Source: Fibrobacter succinogenes
Lineage (GTDB): Bacteria; Fibrobacterota; Fibrobacteria; Fibrobacterales; Fibrobacteraceae
Assembly: GCF_902779965.1 (NCBI RefSeq)
Contig: NZ_CACZDK010000042.1
Span: 1 to 37,166, forward strand
DNA: 37,166 nucleotides
Direction of reading: 5' to 3'
This document shows, piece by piece, positions 27,366 to 33,091 of this stretch. The translations under genes were made by a program, and so were the position numbers. Positions within the stretch are counted from its first letter, which is position 1; every line of letters starts with the position of its first letter. The notes beneath the pieces are model-generated. The model saw only the letters and a program-made list of their open reading frames with translations. It was not told where the DNA came from and made no database searches.

Positions 27366-27401
27366 GGATTCCCTCACGACTTTCAGTCGATCGAGAATGA
27401 C
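27366..27401. repeat. REP-like element GGATTC...GAATGAC
   Basis: GGATTC at 27366-27371 and GAATGAC at 27395-27401 frame an inner hairpin CGACT/AGTCG. It shares its ends with the spacer elements at 22723 and 24755. Confidence 0.55.
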
Positions 27402-27461
27402 TATGGTCTAAGTTCCATGCGCTAATAACTAATGACTAGTGACTATTCGCAAAAAAATTTC

Positions 27462-27505
27462 TACATTTACGCGCGTTAAATTTTAAACCTCTCAAGGAGT
27501 TAATT
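27462..27505 (+). promoter_or_regulatory. -7-type element and ribosome site of tpiA
   Basis: TACATTTA at 27462-27469 would start transcription near 27476. CAAGGAG at 27493-27499 is a strong ribosome site six bases before ATG 27506. No clear -35 is seen. Intact start signals argue that the gene behind them was recently functional. Confidence 0.5.
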
Positions 27506-28181
27506 ATGCGTCAGTATATCATTGCTGGTAACTGGAAGATGAACAAGACCGTTAGCGAATCCGTTCAGCTCGGACGTTATCAAGGGCACGAACGTGAAGC
27601 TCGCTATCCAGGACATCCACTGGAAGGACCAGGGCGCATACACCGGTAAGGTTTCCATCGACATGGTGAAGGAAATCGGTGCAGAATACGTGATCATCGG
27701 TCACTCTGAACAGCGCCAGTACTTCCACGAAACGGAAGAAACTGTGAACCTCAAGGTCAAGAAGACTCTCGAAGCTGGCCTCAAGCCGATTATCTGCATT
27801 GGCGAAACTCTCGACCAGCGCCAGGGCGGCATCCTCAAGGAAGTTCTCGGCCTCCAGGTCAAGGGTGCATTCAAGGACGTTTCTGCTGAAGACGCAGCAA
27901 AGTGCGTTCTCGCATACGAACCGGTTTGGGCAATCGGTACTGGCGTTACCGCTACCGACGAACAGGCTGAAGACACTCAGGCTTATGTCCGCTCTGTTGT
28001 TAAGGAAATCTACGGCGAAGCTGTTGCAGAAGGCATGCGCATTCAGTACGGTGGCTCCATGAAGGGTGCCAACGCTGCCGGCCTCCTCGCTCAGAAGGAC
28101 ATCGACGGCGGTCTCATTGGTGGTGCAGGCCTCAAGGCTAACACCTTCAAGGAAATCATCGACGCTGCTGAAGCCAAGTAA
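27506..28181 (+). pseudogene. tpiA: triosephosphate isomerase, internal deletion and frame change
   Basis: Triosephosphate isomerase interconverts dihydroxyacetone phosphate and glyceraldehyde 3-phosphate. The start frame from ATG 27506 reads MRQYIIAGNWKMNKTVSESVQL (here with the catalytic Lys11), then loses homology at about 27570 and stops at 27647. The rest of the enzyme continues from about 27573 in another frame: DVIKGTNVKLAIQD, then GHSEQR (catalytic His), CIGET, AYEPVWAIGTG (catalytic Glu and loop 6), YGGSMKGAN and LIGGAGLKA. Compared with E. coli, about 30-35 residues (near 23-55) are missing, and the missing length must be 2 modulo 3. No single frame encodes a whole enzyme. Codon use and all active-site residues look intact, so either the deletion is recent or the sequence has an assembly error. 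It precedes secG by 24 bases, a common order. Confidence 0.88.
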
Positions 28182-28205
28182 CTTTTAACGAAAGGATCGT
28201 CACAA

Positions 28206-28703
28206 ATGACAACTCTCTTTTGGGTATTGATCGTCCTCCACGTGTTTCTCTGCTTTTTCCTCGCTCTCCTTGTTCTCGTTCAGAACGACAAGATGGGCGG
28301 TTTGGCAGGTCTCGGTGGCATGACTTCGCAATCTGCATTTTCTACCGCCGGCGCAGCGACCTTCATCCAGAAGTTGACCCGTGTCGTTGCTGTGTTTTTC
28401 TTCATCGTTGTTATGGCTCTTAGCCTTATCACAGCCAAGCAGGATCAGGTTGTCGAAGAATCTACTATGCAGAAGGCAACTCGTGAAAACGCTGCAGAAC
28501 AAGCTGTTCCGGAAATTCCGGCTCTCCCGGCAACGTTCAACGCTCCAGCTGAAGCAGCTCCTGCTGCACCGGCTGCCGCTGAAGTGAAGGCTGAAGCTGC
28601 TCCGGCTGCTGTTGAAGCCGCTCCGGCACCTGCCGCTGAAGTTGCACCGGCAGCTCCGGCTGAAGCTCCGAAGGCAAAGAAAGGCAAGAAGAAAGCCAAG
28701 TAA
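28206..28703 (+). CDS. secG: protein translocase subunit SecG
   Basis: A 165-residue SecG, the small SecYEG translocon subunit. Two membrane helices are seen (about 2-24 and 56-76), joined by the family's loop NDKMGGLAGLGGMTSQSAF. The first helix holds LLVLVQ, typical of SecG. Residues about 95-165 form a long Ala-Pro-Glu-rich tail ending in a Lys-rich cluster (KKGKKKAK), which is longer than the roughly 75-110 residues of most SecG proteins. The tail is low complexity and probably cytoplasmic or unstructured. AAAGGA lies nine bases before the ATG. It is probably co-transcribed with tpiA, 24 bases upstream. Confidence 0.93.
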   Translation: MTTLFWVLIVLHVFLCFFLALLVLVQNDKMGGLAGLGGMTSQSAFSTAGAATFIQKLTRVVAVFFFIVVMALSLITAKQDQVVEESTMQKATRENAAEQAVPEIPALPATFNAPAEAAPAAPAAAEVKAEAAPAAVEAAPAPAAEVAPAAPAEAPKAKKGKKKAK

Positions 28704-28711
28704 GGGTTTGT

Positions 28712-28743
28712 AGTTTGCCGCATCGGAAACGCTGCGGCAAACT
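28712..28743. other. perfect 11-base hairpin between secG and tRNA-Leu
   Basis: AGTTTGCCGCA (28712-28722) pairs fully with TGCGGCAAACT (28733-28743) around a ten-base loop. No T-run follows on either strand, so it is not a standard intrinsic terminator. The tRNA starts eight bases later, without a visible promoter of its own. It may be an RNA processing site or an attenuated terminator. Confidence 0.6.
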
Positions 28744-28750
28744 AAGCTCT

Positions 28751-28834
28751 GCGGTCGTGGTGGAATTGGTAGACACGCTAGCTTGAGGTGCTAGTGGGAG
28801 CAATCTCATGACAGTTCAAGTCTGTCCGACCGCA
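28751..28834 (+). tRNA. tRNA-Leu(GAG), copy 1
   Basis: An 84-base type II tRNA: acceptor GCGGTCG/CGACCGC, D arm with AATTGGTAGAC, anticodon stem CTAGC/GCTAG with loop TTGAGGT (anticodon GAG), long variable arm, and T arm with GTTCAAGTC. Discriminator A; CCA is not encoded. It is identical to the copies at 30513 and 32958. No TAnnTTTG promoter precedes this copy, so it may depend on transcription from the tpiA-secG unit. A terminator follows. Confidence 0.96.
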
Positions 28835-28842
28835 TGAAGAAG

Positions 28843-28869
28843 TCCGTTCTCGAAAGAGAGCGGATTTTT
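28843..28869 (+). terminator. terminator of tRNA-Leu copy 1
   Basis: TCCGTTCTC (28843-28851) and GAGAGCGGA (28856-28864) with loop GAAA, followed by TTTTTG. Confidence 0.9.
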
Positions 28870-29049
28870 GTTTTGGTTGTTGATCATTGGTCAATGGTCT
28901 TTGGTTGTTGGTTAAGACGTTAAATATACCCGCGGATTAATTTTATACAAATTAAATAAATAGTTTTTAAAACCAAATCATGACAAGTATAGACGATCAT
29001 TTGCGGTAAGGGTTGCTAAATTTTAATTGGAATTACATCAAGGATTTTT

Positions 29050-30411
29050 ATGCAGAACACACTCGTTTCTCCTGTTGGTATTTTAGGCTTTGGCGTCGAA
29101 GGCCAGAGCACGTTGCGTTACCTTTTCCGCGAAGGCGTCAAGGATATCGTCGTGATGGACAAGAACCCGGTGAACTTGCCGGAAGTCCCTGCTGGTGTGA
29201 ATGTCAAGGTCAGCAGCGGCGAGAACTATCTGGACGGACTGAAGGACTGCGTGACGGTCGTGCGTTCGGCAGGCGTTTACCCGATGAGCAAGGAGCTGTT
29301 CCACTTCCAGATGAACGGCGGCCTCATGACAAGCCAGATTCAGTTATTTTTAGAACAAACTCGTTCTGCAAAAGTGGTCGGCGTAACGGGCACACTCGGG
29401 AAGGGTTCCACAGTGAGCATGATAAGCCACATTTTGGACAAGTGCGGTAAGACAAACGCTATTGGCGGAAACTTTGGCGTGCCGGCATTGGACTTGCTCG
29501 AAGACGAGACTCCCGAGCGCATAAGCATCTTGGAACTTTCGAGTTTCCAACTCATGACGTTGTCTGTATCGCCGGATGTGGGCGTAGTATTGCGCGTTTC
29601 GACAGAGCACTTGGATTGGCATAAGAGCGTTGAAGAATACCGTGACGCAAAGGCAAATTTGGTTCGTTGGCAAAAGCGCGATGGTGCTTGCGTTTATCTG
29701 AAAGACGCGAAACCGACCGCAAAAATTGCTGCAGAAAGCCCGGCCAAGACAAAGTATGCCGTAAGCCTCGCAGACGGTCCTAGTGCTGGTGATGGTGATG
29801 CCGTGATTGACGGAGCAACACTTACAATTGACGGTGTAACTTTGTACCTCTCGGACTGCAAAGTACGCGGCATTTACCAGCTCGAAAACATGGCCGCAGC
29901 AACACTCGCCTGCAAAGCTTTGGGAATTGGCGTTGCCGAAGCATTCGAAGCACTCAAGAGCTACGAAACGCTCCCCTTCCGCATGGAATTCAAGGGCGAA
30001 AAGAACGGCATTGAATTTTACAACGACAGCTACGCCACACGCCCAGATGCAACGATTGCGGCAACCGGCAGCATGAAGCGTCCGTTTGCCTTGATTCTCG
30101 GCGGTTCTGAAAAGAACGCGGACTTCACGGAGCTTTCAGAGATTCTCGTAAAGCATCGCCCGAACTTGAAGCGCGTGGCACTGATCGGAGCAACCGCTGA
30201 ACGCATGCTCGCTGACTTGAAAAAGGCAGGCGTGGACGAAGCAGGAATCAAGACTGCCATCTTCCCCACACTCGAAGAAGCTTTTGCAGACAGTTTGAAC
30301 ATCGGCGAAGGCGGAACGGTCATCATGAGCCCCGCATGCGCGAGCTTTGGACTGTTCAAGAACTACAAAGTCCGCGGACAGGTGTTTGACAAGCTAGTTG
30401 AAGGGGTATAA
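29050..30411 (+). CDS. murD: UDP-N-acetylmuramoylalanine--D-glutamate ligase
   Basis: A 453-residue Mur ligase that adds D-Glu to UDP-MurNAc-L-Ala in the cytoplasm. The N-terminal Rossmann domain starts VGILGFGVEGQS. The central ATPase domain has the P-loop VTGTLGKGST, the MurD-specific ILELSSFQL, EHLDWH, and DAKANLVRWQ with the lysine expected to be carbamylated. The C-terminal domain has NDSYATRPDAT and SPACASFGLFKNYKVRG. The P-loop carries GKGS as in folylpolyglutamate synthases, where MurD usually has GK[ST]T, and the usual DSKAT motif is DSYAT. AAGGA precedes the ATG. The gene stands alone, outside any cell-wall cluster. MurD is the best fit, but a MurD-like ligase with altered specificity is possible. 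Confidence 0.9.
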   Translation: MQNTLVSPVGILGFGVEGQSTLRYLFREGVKDIVVMDKNPVNLPEVPAGVNVKVSSGENYLDGLKDCVTVVRSAGVYPMSKELFHFQMNGGLMTSQIQLFLEQTRSAKVVGVTGTLGKGSTVSMISHILDKCGKTNAIGGNFGVPALDLLEDETPERISILELSSFQLMTLSVSPDVGVVLRVSTEHLDWHKSVEEYRDAKANLVRWQKRDGACVYLKDAKPTAKIAAESPAKTKYAVSLADGPSAGDGDAVIDGATLTIDGVTLYLSDCKVRGIYQLENMAAATLACKALGIGVAEAFEALKSYETLPFRMEFKGEKNGIEFYNDSYATRPDATIAATGSMKRPFALILGGSEKNADFTELSEILVKHRPNLKRVALIGATAERMLADLKKAGVDEAGIKTAIFPTLEEAFADSLNIGEGGTVIMSPACASFGLFKNYKVRGQVFDKLVEGV

Positions 30412-30459
30412 GGCAAAGCCCTCGCGCAAAAAAAATTGATAAAAATGCGCGATGTCCCC

Positions 30460-30490
30460 TTTACAAGCGGAAGGTTTTATACTAAATTTG
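30460..30490 (+). promoter_or_regulatory. promoter of tRNA-Leu copy 2
   Basis: TTTACA (30460-30465), 17 bases, TAAATTTG (30483-30490). The tRNA starts 23 bases downstream, the same distance as in copy 3. Confidence 0.75.
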
Positions 30491-30493
30491 TTG

Positions 30494-30600
30494 CCGTTCC
30501 GCTAAGGACCACGCGGTCGTGGTGGAATTGGTAGACACGCTAGCTTGAGGTGCTAGTGGGAGCAATCTCATGACAGTTCAAGTCTGTCCGACCGCAGAAA
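30494..30600 (+). repeat. 107-base direct repeat including tRNA-Leu copy 2
   Basis: CCGTTCCGCTAAGGAC plus ACG leader, the tRNA and the first bases after it are repeated at 32939-33045, with a single C/T difference in the leader. The two copies flank the GH5 gene. Confidence 0.85.
30513..30596 (+). tRNA. tRNA-Leu(GAG), copy 2
   Basis: Identical over 84 bases to the copy at 28751-28834 (anticodon GAG, long variable arm, CCA not encoded). It has its own promoter and terminator, so it is a single-gene unit between murD and the GH5 gene. Confidence 0.97.
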
Positions 30601-30629
30601 AAGACTCAGTGAAAACTGAGTCTTTTTTG
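30601..30629 (+). terminator. terminator of tRNA-Leu copy 2
   Basis: AAGACTCAGT (30601-30610) and ACTGAGTCTT (30615-30624) with loop GAAA, followed by TTTT. Confidence 0.92.
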
Positions 30630-30663
30630 TTTCTCGCATGGAATCAAGCATAAAATCCACTCT

Positions 30664-30700
30664 ATAAAAAAGGAACCCCGATAATTTCCCGAGGTTCCTT
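30664..30700 (-). terminator. terminator of the GH5 gene
   Basis: On the minus strand GGAACCTCG (30698-30690) pairs with CGGGGTTCC (30680-30672), one T-G pair, followed by a run of T residues. It lies just after the GH5 stop codon. Confidence 0.85.
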
Positions 30701-30722
30701 GGTATGATTTACGAAATGCCGA

Positions 30723-32681
30723 TTACTTTACGACAACAAAACCCTTCTCGAAAGCGCCTTCGCCTAAGCGAATTCTATTTTCGCCTTTAGACAAACGCAC
30801 CGTCTTTGAAGTAAGAACCTTGCCAAGCGCGTCAGTCACGACAAACTTGCGCACGCAATTCCGATCGGAGACCACCGTGAAATTGCCGAAACCTTCATCC
30901 CGGATGACGAATCCACGGGAGAAATTAGCCCTGCGAGCAGGAATCAAGCCCGAAGGCGTTTCACTATAAGGCAAGAGTTCCAGCTTGGTCACCGCCCCAT
31001 CTTTATTGGCAAGGCCGGAATTAAAGGAATAAAGGGTATCCGCAGTACCGTCTGCCTTGTTGAACGCAATATAGTCTATGGCGACAGAGCCCTTGAAATA
31101 CTGAAGGTAAGACTGAATACCAATGAAGACAATCTTCTTGGGATTGTAACTGATAAGCGCCGTTGCCGAATCCGCGATGTTTTGGGATAGCGGAACTTTA
31201 TATTCATGCCATTTGCCCCAAACTGGGTCCTTGCCCCCCAGGATAGAGAATTCTCGCCACTGCCATTCCGCCTTTTCATCGGAGGACATCGTAACGACAT
31301 TGAATCCGGTGTAGCCGTACTTGCCATCGCTAGACGTTGTCCCCGAAATGTTCGCCTTAATGGTAATGGATGTGTATGGAGTAATATCGGACTTGACGAC
31401 ATCAAAACTGATTTGTCCGTACGTAGAAGAGTCCCCCTTGGCAGCCTCGGTCGCAAAGTAGTCGTAAGTAGCCACAAGCATTTTATTGGTCTCGGCGCCC
31501 TTGGTAAGCTCCGGAAGGCCATAAGCGGTGCGGATGGCGTTCATCACTGGGTAATCAAAGACCGTATAGTCCGCCGTAGAAATCGTCGTCATGGTACCCG
31601 GTCCCGTTCCACCGGTTTCCCAGGTGATGGGAATCATTCCGCGATCTTTGGCGGCCTTCGCTACATATCCGTAGAACTGGGCGCGCCCCTTGATGTGCAG
31701 TTCCAAATCGGCCCCGGAGAGAATATTAGAACGGCTCATCGCCCCAAATTCACCGATAACCACAGGGATACCCTTGGAGGTGAACTTTTCCTTCATCTTG
31801 TCGAAGTTTTCATCTACGAATTCCTTGCCGCACCACGTAGCATTGCGTTCCGGATCTGTCGTGGAAAGGTAGTCACCCCAATAGTAGCTCGCCTTGCCCC
31901 AATCAGCATCCCCATCCATCAAAGTAAAAGTGTAAGGATAGAAATGGACTTCAGCCATCAAACGGTCCGAAATTTTATCGGTCGGCATCACCATCTTGCT
32001 GTACGCGAGATCAAAGGATGTACTCGCCGCCTGGATAATCAAGGAACGACTAGCGTTGTTTCCGCCCGTCTCGCGAACGGCATCCACAAATGTCTGATGG
32101 TAAAGAAGAAGAGTCTGATGGGCTTCGTCGCCCGCCTGATCGTTTACGTCAGGTTCGTTCGCGCTTGCAAAAAGGAGATGCTCGTCGTATTCCTTAAAGG
32201 CTGTCGCGATTTGCGTCCAAAAGGCTTTCTGACGGGCGTTCACACGATCCTTGGTGGCGGCATCCACTTTATCGATATGCTTTTCGAGCCAGCCAAAATC
32301 CCAGTGAATGTTGATGATGGTATAGAGTCCAGCATTGACGCAAAGATCCACAACCGTTTTCACGGAATCCATCCAACTTTGGTGAATAACGTTGTTCACA
32401 GTGTCGGCATGGGCATACCAAGAAACTGGAATGCGGACTGTGGAATAGCCAGCATTTTTGATGGCCGTGATAAATTCCTTGTTCGGGTACTTGCCACCCC
32501 ACGCTTCAGGACCGGCCGATGTGATAACACCTGTATCCGTGTTGCCGGAGATGGCCTCCATGGTGTTTCCGATATTGATGCCAAAGCCCATTTTGGCGGC
32601 AAGGTCCTTGGCGGTGGGAAGTTCCGCAAAAGCGGATTCGCCTAGAAAAAAAAGGGGAAGAAGAAAACTTCTTATATTCAT
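30723..32681 (-). CDS. secreted GH5 endoglucanase with C-terminal CBM-like and sorting domains
   Basis: A 652-residue exported glycoside hydrolase. The signal peptide is 1-19 (SAFA/E). The GH5 domain (about 25-395) opens with GFGINIGNTME, as in the GH5_4-like group, and shows NIHWD (H126), the acid/base Glu176 in FASANEPD, H246 in EVHFYPY, the nucleophile Glu311 in VVIGEFGA, and W354 in ITWETGG. Residues about 400-560 form a beta-sandwich typical of a carbohydrate-binding module, perhaps CBM11-like. The last 75 or so residues (KFVVTDALGKVLTS, GENRIRL, KGFVVVK) resemble type IX secretion sorting domains. Cellulose or beta-glucan attack is inferred. ATG 32681 is preceded by GGAG at six bases; upstream in-frame ATGs lack a signal peptide start. 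Nothing shows regulation beyond a TATATTTG element. Confidence 0.9.
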   Translation of the reverse strand: MNIRSFLLPLFFLGESAFAELPTAKDLAAKMGFGINIGNTMEAISGNTDTGVITSAGPEAWGGKYPNKEFITAIKNAGYSTVRIPVSWYAHADTVNNVIHQSWMDSVKTVVDLCVNAGLYTIINIHWDFGWLEKHIDKVDAATKDRVNARQKAFWTQIATAFKEYDEHLLFASANEPDVNDQAGDEAHQTLLLYHQTFVDAVRETGGNNASRSLIIQAASTSFDLAYSKMVMPTDKISDRLMAEVHFYPYTFTLMDGDADWGKASYYWGDYLSTTDPERNATWCGKEFVDENFDKMKEKFTSKGIPVVIGEFGAMSRSNILSGADLELHIKGRAQFYGYVAKAAKDRGMIPITWETGGTGPGTMTTISTADYTVFDYPVMNAIRTAYGLPELTKGAETNKMLVATYDYFATEAAKGDSSTYGQISFDVVKSDITPYTSITIKANISGTTSSDGKYGYTGFNVVTMSSDEKAEWQWREFSILGGKDPVWGKWHEYKVPLSQNIADSATALISYNPKKIVFIGIQSYLQYFKGSVAIDYIAFNKADGTADTLYSFNSGLANKDGAVTKLELLPYSETPSGLIPARRANFSRGFVIRDEGFGNFTVVSDRNCVRKFVVTDALGKVLTSKTVRLSKGENRIRLGEGAFEKGFVVVK

Positions 32682-32732
32682 CCGATACTCCATTTTGATA
32701 CAATCAATACGCTTATTCGCGTATATCGAAAA

Positions 32733-32740
32733 CAAATATA
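32733..32740 (-). promoter_or_regulatory. -7-type element of the GH5 gene
   Basis: TATATTTG on the minus strand, 52 bases upstream of ATG 32681. The -35 region is AT-rich without a clear hexamer. Confidence 0.5.
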
Positions 32741-32904
32741 CTTTTTTGAAAAATTTTAGCTATAATTATTTAATTTGACATATTGACAATTTATCCATCA
32801 AGATTTAAGACACTTTTAATTTTTTTCAAAGACAGGGCAAAACGAAAATAAAAGACCGAGGTGACACCCTCGGAAAAAAAATTTCAATTATTTTTGAATT
32901 TGAG

Positions 32905-32935
32905 TTTCCAAAATCAAAAAAAATTACTATCTTTG
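32905..32935 (+). promoter_or_regulatory. promoter of tRNA-Leu copy 3
   Basis: TTTCCA (32905-32910), 17 bases, TATCTTTG (32928-32935), 23 bases before the tRNA. The spacing equals that in front of copy 2. Confidence 0.7.
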
Positions 32936-32938
32936 CAA

Positions 32939-33045
32939 CCGTTCCGCTAAGGACTACGCGGTCGTGGTGGAATTGGTAGACACGCTAGCTTGAGGTGCTA
33001 GTGGGAGCAATCTCATGACAGTTCAAGTCTGTCCGACCGCAGAAA
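32939..33045 (+). repeat. 107-base direct repeat including tRNA-Leu copy 3
   Basis: Second copy of the leader-tRNA repeat at 30494-30600, with one base difference. The promoters upstream and the terminators downstream differ between copies. Confidence 0.85.
32958..33041 (+). tRNA. tRNA-Leu(GAG), copy 3
   Basis: Identical over 84 bases to the copies at 28751 and 30513. It has its own promoter and a bidirectional terminator shared with the convergent GH43 gene. Confidence 0.97.
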
Positions 33046-33078
33046 AGAATCCAACCTTAAAGGCTGGATTCTTTTTTT
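33046..33078. terminator. bidirectional terminator, tRNA-Leu copy 3 and GH43
   Basis: AGAATCCAACC (33046-33056) and GGCTGGATTCT (33062-33072) with one mismatch. Seven T residues follow on the plus strand and TTTTCT on the minus strand. Confidence 0.88.
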
Positions 33079-33091
33079 GTTTCGTCCACAA

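Larger units (their letters stand above)
27142..27505. other. gene-free spacer with TTAGGT-type arrays
   Basis: About 360 bases without a gene. From 27147 to 27180 it carries loose TTAGGT/TTAGGG units, from 27211 to 27243 their complement (CCTATAACCTACAGCCTACA and on), and from 27289 to 27316 again TTTAGGG/TTAGGT units. A terminator lies at 27254-27285, a REP-like palindrome at 27366-27401, and a TACATTTA promoter-like element at 27462-27469. Confidence 0.6.

Noticed and set aside
27506-27649. Programmed frameshift in tpiA
   Set aside because: A segment of about 30-35 residues is absent, so a simple ribosomal shift could not restore the enzyme.
31206-32645. 479-codon open frame opposite the GH5 gene
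   Set aside because: The minus-strand GH5 shows both catalytic Glu motifs and a signal peptide. The plus-strand product has no recognisable feature.
30494-33045. tRNA-Leu repeats as attachment sites of an integrated element
   Set aside because: No integrase or phage-type gene lies between the copies, and both tRNA copies are complete with their own promoters and terminators.
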